A stretch of DNA of 20,180 bases from Motiliproteus sp047622605 (GTDB taxonomy: Bacteria; Pseudomonadota; Gammaproteobacteria; Pseudomonadales; Balneatricaceae), in contig JBLHND010000053.1 in NCBI GenBank assembly GCA_047622605.1, positions 1 through 20,180 of the forward strand, written 5' to 3'. Position numbers and translations under genes: made by a program. The notes beneath the pieces were generated by a model that had not been told where the DNA came from, searched no databases, and worked only from the letters and a program-made list of their open reading frames with translations. Below, piece after piece: positions 6,164-13,733 of the stretch (position 1 is the first letter of the stretch; each line of letters starts with the position of its first letter).

Positions 6164-7069
6164 ATGGCGCGCCCCAATAATAATATGCAGTGGCTTAAGG
6201 GTTTTCTTCTGGCTCTGGTTTGTTTAGAGGCCCTGGCGGCTCCCGTCGTTGCAGCCGAAGTTACGGCCGACGTTATAGCCGAACCTCCTTTAATCCTGGG
6301 AGTATTTCCGCGTCGTGGTGCGGCCCTGACCACCGATCTCTTTACGCCGATGGCCGCTTATCTTAGCCAGCAGCTGGGGCGGGACGTGCAACTGGTAACG
6401 GCCAAAGACTTTTCCTCCTTCTGGCATGGTGTTACCGAGCAGCGCTACGATATCGTCCACTACAATCAGTACCACTACATCATTTCCGCTGATTCTTATC
6501 AGGTCATCGCGCATAACAAAGAGTTCGGTCGCAGCGATGTGGCGGGTGCTCTGTTTGTGCGTAAAGACAGTGGTATTACCCAGGTGAGCCAGCTGCGGGG
6601 GCGGCGAGTTGTCTTTGGTGGTGGTAAGGATGCGATGATGAGTTATATCGTCCCTCGATTTCTGCTGTTAGAGGCGGGGCTCGCTAAGGGTTCGTACGAG
6701 GCCCGGTTTGCCAACAGTCCCCCCAATGCGCTGATGGCGCTCTACTTCGATCAGGCCGATGCCAGTGGTGCCGGGGATATCCTGATTGACTTGCCGGTGG
6801 TGAAAAAAAACATAGATACCTCCACCGTAACCTACCTGGCTAAAACCCAGCCGTTGCTGCACCTGCCCTGGGCGGTTAATCGGGATATGGCCGCCCCCTT
6901 GCGTGACCGGATTCAACGGGCGTTGGTGGCGCTGGAAACCACCGTGCAGGGGTTGAAAATCCTGAAGCAGGCGAAGATGACCGGCATGGGTGTGGCGAAG
7001 GATCAGGACTATGATCCGCATCGGCAGATTATCGCCAAGGTTCTCGGCCCTCTAAGAGTGGCTCGGTAA
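6164..7069 (+). CDS. PhnD-like periplasmic anion-binding protein (sensor-type)
   Basis: 301 residues with a signal peptide (basic start, hydrophobic core about residues 10-26, cleavage near AAPVVAAEV). The mature part is a PhnD/PtxB-type phosphate/phosphite/phosphonate-binding fold: LGVFPRRGA..., FTPMAAYLSQQLGRDVQLV, FSSFWHGVTEQRYDIVHYNQYHY, LRGRRVVFGGGKDAMMSY and a C-terminal helical tail. No ABC permease or ATPase gene follows. Instead a GGDEF-EAL gene starts 2 bases after its stop, so a role as the ligand-sensing partner of that protein is more likely than transport (inference). The ligand is unknown; a sulfur or phosphorus oxyanion is plausible given family and context. The ATG at 6164 is preferred; a TTG at 6146 would add six residues. 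Confidence 0.82.
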   Translation: MARPNNNMQWLKGFLLALVCLEALAAPVVAAEVTADVIAEPPLILGVFPRRGAALTTDLFTPMAAYLSQQLGRDVQLVTAKDFSSFWHGVTEQRYDIVHYNQYHYIISADSYQVIAHNKEFGRSDVAGALFVRKDSGITQVSQLRGRRVVFGGGKDAMMSYIVPRFLLLEAGLAKGSYEARFANSPPNALMALYFDQADASGAGDILIDLPVVKKNIDTSTVTYLAKTQPLLHLPWAVNRDMAAPLRDRIQRALVALETTVQGLKILKQAKMTGMGVAKDQDYDPHRQIIAKVLGPLRVAR

Positions 7070-7071
7070 CG

Positions 7072-9141
7072 ATGGGTCTACGTCTGGGGGCAAAATTCAT
7101 CCTGCTGGTGGTAAGTATCCTATCGATCACGCTGGCGGCCAATACCCTGCTGTTTCTGCGCTCGCAGAATAAATTGCTGGAAGAACAGTTGGTCGAGCAA
7201 GGCAAGGCCTTGGGGCATTTCGTTGCCCTGGTGAGCCCGGCCGCGATTCTGGGGTACGATTTTCTGCTGCTTAATGAGTATGCCCGCGAGATCTCGCATC
7301 GGCGGGATGTCGTGTATGGGGTGGTTGTTGATCCCGAGGGGCGGCCGTTAACCAATTTTATCAATCGCGATGATCCTTTATTAAGCAGCCTGATTAGCGT
7401 CGATGCGCCGGTGAAGATGTCTGAGCTGTTACTCCAGCTGCAAGCGATCGATGAGGTGATAGCGCTGGAGTTTAATATTGTCCATGATGCGGAGGTTTTG
7501 GGTTCGTTCAGGATGGGGCTGAGTCGCATTCGGCTCAGCCAGCAGATCCAGCAGCAGCTGTGGATTCAATCAGGGACTTACGGGCTGATTATCCTGTTCC
7601 TCAGTGGTGCTATCTATCTGGTATTCCGGTTTAACGTGTTGTTTCCGGTGCGGCGGCTTATCCAAGCTTCGGGCCGGATAGAGAAGGGCGAATATCCCCA
7701 GGTAAAGGTACGGTCGCAGGATGAGATGGGGGTGTTGACGCATGCCTTCAACTCGATGGTGGGGGGGATTCGTCAGGAACGGGCCAAGCTGCACCATCAG
7801 GCCAATTATGATGCGCTGACCGGGCTGCCCAACCGGATGATGGCGATAGAACAGCTCCGGTATGAGATCAGTCGTTCCCGTCGAGAACAGCAGCGTCTGG
7901 CGGTACTTTTTATAGACCTGGATGATTTTAAAGTCGTCAATGACACTCTGGGGCATGCCACGGGTGATCAGTTGTTGGTCGAAATCGGGATTCGGCTTAA
8001 GGCGCAGCTACGCGATACCGATATGATCGCCCGCTTGGGAGGTGATGAGTTTCTGTTGTTGCTGCCTCTGGCAGGGAAGGAAAGCGAGGTCGAGCAGATT
8101 ACGGCCCGGTTGATCGTGGCCGTATCGGAACCCATACGCCTCAAATCCAGAGAGGTAAAGCCGAATTGCAGCATCGGTGTAGCGCTTTTTCCCTTCGATG
8201 GTGAGACCGCGGGTCTGCTGATGGCGAACGCCGATAACGCCATGTATCAGGCTAAGGCTAAGGCGCTGCCGAGATCCTCCGTCTGCTTCTTTACTGCGGC
8301 GATGAATGAACGGGTTCAGGAACGATTGCAGATGGAGCTGGATCTGAATTTAGCGCTGGATCGCAATGAACTGCAGCTTTATTTTCAGCCGCTGATTGAT
8401 GCGAAAACAGGGTGCCATAGTGGTGCCGAAGTGCTGCTGCGCTGGTTGCATCCGGAGAAGGGCGTGATCAGCCCCGCGGTCTTTATTCCGGTGGCGGAAA
8501 CGAGCGGGCAGATTATCGCGATCGGCGAGTGGGTGATCCGCCAAGCTACCCGGCAGTGGTCGCTCTGGCACCAGAGTGGACTGGCATGCAACCACTTGGC
8601 CGTTAATGTGTCGCGGGTGCAGTTTGGCGAGAGTCTCCTCGCTGTGCTCGGCGAGGTCGTGGCTAAGTACAGCCTGCCAGCCGGTGCGTTACAGCTGGAG
8701 GTCACCGAGGGGGTGTTGCTGGATGACCATGAGACGGTTTCAAACGCGCTTAAGCAGTTTCATGCTCTGGGGATTAAGCTGGCCATGGATGATTTTGGTA
8801 CCGGTTATTCATCGCTGAGTTATCTGAAGCGGTTCCGTTTCGATATCCTCAAGATTGATCAGAGTTTTGTCTCGGGTCTGCCCGATAACAGGGAAGATGT
8901 CTCGTTGGTCAAGGCGATCGTCGTCATGGCACACAGCATGGATCTGAAGGTCGTGGCCGAGGGTGTTGAAACCCAGGCACAGCATGATTTTCTGTGCGGC
9001 ATCGGCTGTGATTACTCTCAGGGGTACCTGTTTGCCAGGCCGATGCCGGGCTCTGACTACACCATCTATCTGCAGAATACCAAGAGTGTTGGTGTGGGGG
9101 GGGCGGCTCTGCCTCTGCCTGCCCATCCCGTCGGCGATTAG
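7072..9141 (+). CDS. Membrane-bound HAMP-GGDEF-EAL cyclic-di-GMP enzyme
   Basis: 689 residues. TM1 is at about 9-29, followed by a periplasmic domain of roughly 140 residues, TM2 (168-188), HAMP (190-240), GGDEF (about 245-400) and EAL (about 420-665). The diguanylate cyclase site is an intact GGDEF (323-327), with an inhibitory I-site RxxD (Arg314-Asp317) five residues upstream. The phosphodiesterase domain has EVL (453-455) for EAL and keeps Asn512, Glu543, DDFGTGYSSL (Asp573, Asp574), Lys594 and Glu630. Both activities could therefore be real, with the net direction set by the periplasmic input. It starts 2 bases after the binding protein. An eight-G run at 9096-9103 lies near the 3' end. 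Confidence 0.93.
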   Translation: MGLRLGAKFILLVVSILSITLAANTLLFLRSQNKLLEEQLVEQGKALGHFVALVSPAAILGYDFLLLNEYAREISHRRDVVYGVVVDPEGRPLTNFINRDDPLLSSLISVDAPVKMSELLLQLQAIDEVIALEFNIVHDAEVLGSFRMGLSRIRLSQQIQQQLWIQSGTYGLIILFLSGAIYLVFRFNVLFPVRRLIQASGRIEKGEYPQVKVRSQDEMGVLTHAFNSMVGGIRQERAKLHHQANYDALTGLPNRMMAIEQLRYEISRSRREQQRLAVLFIDLDDFKVVNDTLGHATGDQLLVEIGIRLKAQLRDTDMIARLGGDEFLLLLPLAGKESEVEQITARLIVAVSEPIRLKSREVKPNCSIGVALFPFDGETAGLLMANADNAMYQAKAKALPRSSVCFFTAAMNERVQERLQMELDLNLALDRNELQLYFQPLIDAKTGCHSGAEVLLRWLHPEKGVISPAVFIPVAETSGQIIAIGEWVIRQATRQWSLWHQSGLACNHLAVNVSRVQFGESLLAVLGEVVAKYSLPAGALQLEVTEGVLLDDHETVSNALKQFHALGIKLAMDDFGTGYSSLSYLKRFRFDILKIDQSFVSGLPDNREDVSLVKAIVVMAHSMDLKVVAEGVETQAQHDFLCGIGCDYSQGYLFARPMPGSDYTIYLQNTKSVGVGGAALPLPAHPVGD

Positions 9142-9168
9142 CGTTTGGAGCAACGATTGGAACAACCC

Positions 9169-9774
9169 ATGGAGCATGCTTCGGATCCCCGGTGGGGACT
9201 CGACAACAAAAAAACCCGCTTACTAACGCCCTATCTGATCACCCCGGTCCTGGTGCTGTTGGTGATCTGGGCGCACCTGTGGAGCGGTAATCAGGTGTTT
9301 GACTCCCGGATCAGGCAGGAGCCGGGTTGGGCGCAGTTTAAGCAGGATTATGCTGTCTCAGAGTTCGGTGAGGATGGCTATTTCGTGCGTGCCGTGCAAA
9401 ACGGTTACAACCTTTTTTTTAATACGCCGCGTTACGGCTGGCGCTTTACCCGCAGCGAATTTGGGAGTGCAGGGCCCAGCTGTGCCAGTTGTCACACGCC
9501 GGAAGATATCGCTTACGGCTTCGTGAGTGCAGACCGGTTTGATCCTCTGTTGGAGCGGCGGGTCTCCTTCGAGGAGCGCCTGATGCGTTGCTACTCCAGC
9601 CCCTCACGACTGAACGGCTTTGTACCCACCCTCTATGATCCGGCGATTCGAGACCTGCGTATCTTGGCGCGGCTGGTGGCGCATCATCTGCAGCTCAGCG
9701 AAGGCGCCTTGAGAGAGAGGGGTGGTCTCTTGAAAGAGACCGTCAGTGTAGATGCCTTGAGAGAGGCAGAATGA
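9169..9774 (+). CDS. Membrane-anchored monoheme cytochrome c, SoxA/TsdA N-domain-like
   Basis: 201 residues with a single N-terminal membrane helix (about 21-39) and a periplasmic domain with one heme-binding CASCH (105-109). The downstream motif FEERLMRCYSSPSRLNGF contains Cys141. It aligns by eye with the Cys-containing segment that gives the unusual axial heme ligand in SoxA and TsdA, and matches the motif in the next gene (LRQMQCFINSSNGF). It lacks a second heme domain. It probably passes electrons to or from the neighbouring diheme protein. The ATG at 9169 is used; a TTG at 9145 would add eight residues. Its 3' end overlaps the next start as ATGA. Confidence 0.8.
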   Translation: MEHASDPRWGLDNKKTRLLTPYLITPVLVLLVIWAHLWSGNQVFDSRIRQEPGWAQFKQDYAVSEFGEDGYFVRAVQNGYNLFFNTPRYGWRFTRSEFGSAGPSCASCHTPEDIAYGFVSADRFDPLLERRVSFEERLMRCYSSPSRLNGFVPTLYDPAIRDLRILARLVAHHLQLSEGALRERGGLLKETVSVDALREAE

Positions 9775-10862
9775 ACCGCCTTGTGAAACTAGTGCAGCAT
9801 CGCGGATTCAGGTTGAGCGTTGTGTTATTGCTGCTGGCATCGCTCTCGCTACTGGTGCAGTACAAGCATCAACAGCGCGGACAGCTGCGTCTTGTCGATA
9901 CGTCGTTGACGCCTAGCTGCGCGGAAAAGCTAGAGGGCTACGGCCTACGGCCCGGGGAGCGCTATCGTTCGCCCTATGTCGCCGCACACCCGGGGTCTGC
10001 ACCCGCACTGCAGGGGTATAGCGCAGAGGATGTTCGTGCGATTCAGCGCGGCTGCAATATTATTGATGATCTTCAGGGTGAACAGGCACTCTCCGAGGCT
10101 GAACGCTGGAATGCGACCCGCTTTGTACGGGGTAATCAGACCAGCTGTGATCACTGCCATCAGGGGGTGGGTGATAAACAGAATGCCCGGGGTGAGCGCC
10201 AGCCGGGTTCGCTAAGTCTCGGGGCATCCTGGGTGATGGCAGATATGTACGATCGTTTTACCGGGCTGTTGTTACCCTTCGAGCTACGTCAGATGCAGTG
10301 CTTTATCAACTCCTCTAACGGTTTTAAACCCAATATCGCCGATGATCTAATCCGGGATGTGACCGCGTACAGCCGGTTCTTGGCGGCGGCGCTGGATCTG
10401 AAAATAGGCCAGCGCTATCCCGAGCAGGGGATCGATGAATTGCCCGCCTCTGACACCCTTAAACGCGGGGATGATCATGTCCGTGGTGGGGCGCTCTACC
10501 AGAAAAAGTGTGCCCACTGCCATGGCGACCGGGGGTTGGGTCGGGTGGCAGAGGGGAAGGTGCTGTTTCCCGCAGTGGCGGGGCCGAATGCGTTTAACCT
10601 ACAGTCGCGTAACAATTTCTCGTTTGTTTCCACTATTCTGCCCGGTTTTATCTGTCGCAATATGCCCAAAGGAGAGGAGGGGACTCTGGAGCCGCAGGAG
10701 TGTCGGGATATCGCTTTCTTTATCAGTAATCTGCCGCGTCCTGCGGGCGACAAGCAGGGGCCTTTGGCTGCCGTCTGGCAGCAGCTGATGATGCGAGGCA
10801 TGCCTGTATTTGTCGCCACCGTGACCGCACTGCAACCCGCGCCGACGGAGCCTCAGCCATGA
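9771..10862 (+). CDS. Diheme cytochrome c, thiosulfate dehydrogenase (TsdA)-like
   Basis: 363 residues. The N-terminal hydrophobic segment (about 14-30) is a signal peptide or anchor. The N-terminal heme domain has CDHCH (126-130) and a candidate Cys ligand, Cys177, in MQCFINSSNGF. The C-terminal domain has CAHCH (247-251) and a Met298 ligand in FICRNMPKGEEGTL, ending QECRDIAFFISNLPRP, a pattern typical of TsdA second domains. TsdA enzymes couple two thiosulfates to tetrathionate or run the reverse reaction. I infer a related sulfur redox role but cannot confirm the substrate. A C-terminal hydrophobic patch (about 335-352) is additional. It is coupled by ATGA overlaps to both neighbours. Confidence 0.8.
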   Translation: MNRLVKLVQHRGFRLSVVLLLLASLSLLVQYKHQQRGQLRLVDTSLTPSCAEKLEGYGLRPGERYRSPYVAAHPGSAPALQGYSAEDVRAIQRGCNIIDDLQGEQALSEAERWNATRFVRGNQTSCDHCHQGVGDKQNARGERQPGSLSLGASWVMADMYDRFTGLLLPFELRQMQCFINSSNGFKPNIADDLIRDVTAYSRFLAAALDLKIGQRYPEQGIDELPASDTLKRGDDHVRGGALYQKKCAHCHGDRGLGRVAEGKVLFPAVAGPNAFNLQSRNNFSFVSTILPGFICRNMPKGEEGTLEPQECRDIAFFISNLPRPAGDKQGPLAAVWQQLMMRGMPVFVATVTALQPAPTEPQP

Positions 10863-12409
10863 ACCAGGCTGCGGGCCAGACCCCGATCACACTCAGGCAG
10901 CTGGGCAATGATCTCCTGATTGGCCTGACCCTGGCGGTGGTGGTGTTGCCGCAAGCGATCGCATTCTCCACCACGCTGGCCGGTGTGCCGCCGCATTTTG
11001 GTATCTACGCGGCGATCTGGGGTGCGCTGTTCACCGCTCTGCTGAACCCGTCAAAGGTGTTTCACGGCGGGCCTAACAGCGGTATGGCGGCGCTGATCGG
11101 GGTGGTGTTGCTGCCTGTAGCACCGCAGTTTGGGGCCACTTACATGGGTTATGCCTTGACGCTGGTGCTGCTTGCCGGGCTGATACAACTGCTGTTTGTG
11201 TTGATCGGGCCGTTGCGGCGGTTGCTGGACTTTATTAGCGAACCGGTCATCAATGGCATGATCTGCGGTATAGGTTTGTTTCTTATTTTCAAATCTATTC
11301 CCGGTTTTTCCGGATTGCCGATCAATACCGAGGTGGAGTGGCCGCTGTGGATTACCTGGCAGACCTTTAATGCGGCGCTGGAGGTTGGCAATCTTTACGC
11401 CATCAGGGTGGCTATGACCACGCTGGTGGTAATCCTGTTAGTTCGGCAGCTGCCCAGGTTTAAAAACTGGGCGATTCTCTGCGGTATCGTTGCAGGCACC
11501 TGTTATTCGGAATACCTCAGCAGTCGCTACGGACTGGAGAATACCCTGATTGAGCAGACCGCCAGCCTGTCGCATCTGGGGGCGGTCTTTCCATCGGTGC
11601 CGCTGTTCAGCAACGAGGCGATCCCTGACATTATTAGAATTTTGCCGGGAGCGGTGTCACTGGCACTGCTGGGGTTGTTCCAGACGGTCACGGCGATGCG
11701 GCGGATGAATCGTAAGAAGGGGATCTTTGTTGACAGCCGTCAGGGTGTTTACGCGGATGGGGTGAGTAACTGTCTGCTGCCATTTCTGTCGGCGCTGCCG
11801 ACCTGCGCCTCCTTTAACCGGATGTGGTTGATGCACAGCATGGGGGCGGTAACACGGCTGGCGGCCATCTCTTCGGCGTTTATTTTGCTGGGGTTGGTGC
11901 TGTTCTTCTCTGATCTGATCGCGATAATTCCCATTCCGGCGATGGCTGCGGTGATCATGGTGGTGGGGGCCAATATGATCAACTGGCAAGAGATTAAGCC
12001 ACACTTTAATAACCTGCCCGAAGGCATTGTCTTCGTCGCGTCCTTTGCTTCAGTGCATATCTTCGGGCTGTTCGGTGCGGTGCTGGTGGGTGCGCTACTG
12101 GCATTGGCACACCTTAAGTGGGTCAACGCCCATCCGTGGCTCAGTCTTAGAGATACCATGCTGGTTATTAAGGGCAATATCTATTACGGCTCGCTGCCGG
12201 TGATTGAATCGCTGTACCACCAGGCACTCACAGAGCACGGCAGTGTGGTCGTCGATATTCGAGCCGTTGGCTATATTGACCCCGAGGGGCTGCGCTGGCT
12301 GACAGCGGTGAATATGCATAAGATGGTCAGCCTGCTTGATCGGCGTGGCGGCGGCGAGCCGCGAACGTCGAAGCGGACCGGTGATCGCCGTCAACGCGAC
12401 ATCCTTTAG
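10859..12409 (+). CDS. SulP-family anion permease with shortened STAS domain
   Basis: 516 residues and many membrane segments. The N-terminal SulP core shows LPQAIAFSTTLAGVPPHFGIYAAIWGAL and NPSKVFHGGPNSGMAALIG; the transport domain continues to about residue 420. The C-terminal STAS domain starts near residue 430 (VVVDIRAVGYIDPEGLRWL) but stops soon after, ending in an Arg/Gly-rich tail (RRGGGEPRTSKRTGDRRQ) unlike a normal STAS end. A truncation or old frameshift is possible, but no other frame restores an obvious domain. SulP proteins carry sulfate, bicarbonate and similar anions. It is the last gene of the operon, starting within the stop of the cytochrome gene (ATGA). Confidence 0.87.
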   Translation: MNQAAGQTPITLRQLGNDLLIGLTLAVVVLPQAIAFSTTLAGVPPHFGIYAAIWGALFTALLNPSKVFHGGPNSGMAALIGVVLLPVAPQFGATYMGYALTLVLLAGLIQLLFVLIGPLRRLLDFISEPVINGMICGIGLFLIFKSIPGFSGLPINTEVEWPLWITWQTFNAALEVGNLYAIRVAMTTLVVILLVRQLPRFKNWAILCGIVAGTCYSEYLSSRYGLENTLIEQTASLSHLGAVFPSVPLFSNEAIPDIIRILPGAVSLALLGLFQTVTAMRRMNRKKGIFVDSRQGVYADGVSNCLLPFLSALPTCASFNRMWLMHSMGAVTRLAAISSAFILLGLVLFFSDLIAIIPIPAMAAVIMVVGANMINWQEIKPHFNNLPEGIVFVASFASVHIFGLFGAVLVGALLALAHLKWVNAHPWLSLRDTMLVIKGNIYYGSLPVIESLYHQALTEHGSVVVDIRAVGYIDPEGLRWLTAVNMHKMVSLLDRRGGGEPRTSKRTGDRRQRDIL

Positions 12410-12565
12410 CAGAGGCTCCTGCCCCCTTCTCCCCCTTCTCCTTTTAAACCCCGCCGCTCTGCCCTAGTTCTGCTGTTCATCCCAAAGATCTACGACTTCC
12501 GACCCCCCTAAAATGCTCCAAGGTTCTCTGTGTTGCGCGCTGTCATTTGGGCATCCTCTGTTGAA

Positions 12566-12583
12566 GCAAGAGAGGGCTCTTGC
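12566..12583. promoter_or_regulatory. Hairpin in the pqqA leader
   Basis: GCAAGAG-AGGG-CTCTTGC is a perfect 7-bp stem 40 bases upstream of the pqqA start. It is followed by CCGCACG rather than T-residues, so it is a candidate operator or 5'-UTR structure. Just upstream (12410-12445) is a pyrimidine-rich run with a duplicated CCCCCTTCT. Confidence 0.35.
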
Positions 12584-12622
12584 CCGCACGCTGCTAAAAA
12601 ACAACAACACGAGGATTTCATC

Positions 12623-12694
12623 ATGTGGACTAAGCCGGCATTTACCGATCTGCGTATCGGTTTCGAAGTAACTATGTATTTCAGCCACCGCTGA
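12623..12694 (+). CDS. pqqA: PQQ precursor peptide PqqA
   Basis: A 23-residue ribosomal peptide, MWTKPAFTDLRIGFEVTMYF then SHR. Glu15 and Tyr19 sit in the conserved E-x-x-x-Y arrangement (EVTMY); these are the two residues that are cross-linked and become PQQ. The GAGGA ribosome site lies 7 bases before the ATG. It is the first gene of pqqABCDE. A hairpin after the stop separates it from pqqB, consistent with much higher PqqA expression than the enzymes. Confidence 0.96.
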   Translation: MWTKPAFTDLRIGFEVTMYFSHR

Positions 12695-12706
12695 ACCGTT
12701 AAACGT

Positions 12707-12726
12707 CGCGCCTGAGGGCGCGTTTT
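12707..12726 (+). terminator. Attenuator-like hairpin between pqqA and pqqB
   Basis: CGCGCC-TGAG-GGCGCG then TTTT, 12 bases after the pqqA stop. The stem is GC-rich but the T-tract has only four bases, so partial termination is likely. This would give excess pqqA transcript over the downstream enzyme genes. Confidence 0.7.
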
Positions 12727-12761
12727 GCATGTCTAAACGGATCGCTGGCGGGAGTCAATAG

Positions 12762-13685
12762 ATGAAGATTCGAGTCTTAGGTGCAGCCGCTGGCGGTGGT
12801 TTTCCGCAGTGGAACTGTAACTGTCACAACTGTCGCGGCTTTAGAGACGGCACGGTCAACGCCAGGGCGCGGACGCAATCGTCGATCTGTATCAGCAGCG
12901 ATGATGAACACTGGCTGCTGGTCAACGCCTCCCCGGATATCCGTGCCCAGCTGGCCTCCTTTGCACCCCTGCAGCCCGGACGCCAACGGCGTGATACCGG
13001 CATAGAGGCGATTCTGCTGATGGATGCCCAGATCGATCATACCAGCGGCCTGTTGATGCTGCGCGAAGGCTGCCCACTGGATGTTTACTGTACCGATCCG
13101 GTGTTTGAGGATCTGAGCCAGGGTTTTCCGGTTTTTCCGATGCTGGATTTCAAGACCTGGAACGGCGGTTTCAGGCGTCAGCCGGTGTCTTTAAACACCG
13201 AACAGGGGTTCGAGATCCCGGGGATCAACAACCTGCGTATTCATGCGTTACCGCTGACCAGCAAGGCGCCCCCTTACTCGCCGCACCGGGCTAACCCGGT
13301 GAGCGGTGACAATATCGGCATCTTTATCGAGGATCTGCGGACCGGCGGCACAGTTTTTTATGCGCCGGGTCTGGGCGAGATCGAGCCTCATCTGCGGCCC
13401 TGGATGGAGCGCGCCGACTGCCTGCTGGTCGATGGCACCCTGTGGACGAATGACGAGATGGTGCGTCAGGAGGTCGGCGTGCAGCTCGGTACCACCATGG
13501 GCCATCTGCCCCAGAGTGGGCCCGGCGGCATGCTGGAGGTGTTGGCTTCGCTGCCTGCTAGCCGCAAGGTTCTGATCCATATAAATAATACCAATCCTAT
13601 CCTAGATGAAGATTCACCCCAGCGTGCCGAACTCAAGCGCCAGGGCGTGGATGTGGCCTGGGATGGCATGGAGATCCAACTCTGA
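12762..13685 (+). CDS. pqqB: PQQ biosynthesis protein PqqB
   Basis: 307 residues, the usual length, with a metallo-beta-lactamase fold. The start is MKIRVLGAAAGGGFPQWNCN followed by the family Cys cluster (Cys19, Cys21, Cys24), and LMDAQIDHTSGLLMLREG carries the metal-binding Asp/His region. PqqB is a non-heme iron oxygenase acting on the Glu-Tyr dipeptide freed from modified PqqA, before PqqC. It is cytoplasmic. GGGAG lies 9 bases before the ATG. Confidence 0.96.
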   Translation: MKIRVLGAAAGGGFPQWNCNCHNCRGFRDGTVNARARTQSSICISSDDEHWLLVNASPDIRAQLASFAPLQPGRQRRDTGIEAILLMDAQIDHTSGLLMLREGCPLDVYCTDPVFEDLSQGFPVFPMLDFKTWNGGFRRQPVSLNTEQGFEIPGINNLRIHALPLTSKAPPYSPHRANPVSGDNIGIFIEDLRTGGTVFYAPGLGEIEPHLRPWMERADCLLVDGTLWTNDEMVRQEVGVQLGTTMGHLPQSGPGGMLEVLASLPASRKVLIHINNTNPILDEDSPQRAELKRQGVDVAWDGMEIQL

Positions 13686-13733
13686 TCGCCGAGCGCACAG
13701 GGTGCGGCAGACAGTCATCACATGAGGCCCGCT

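Noticed and set aside
6164..7069. Phosphonate ABC transporter component (phnD) as a transport gene
   Set aside because: No permease or ATPase genes adjoin; the immediate partner is a GGDEF-EAL gene, so I did not assign the phnD symbol or a transport role.
12340..12470. Frameshift in the SulP gene that could restore a full STAS domain
   Set aside because: Reading the other frames by eye gave no sequence resembling the missing STAS strands, so I report a shortened end rather than a pseudogene.
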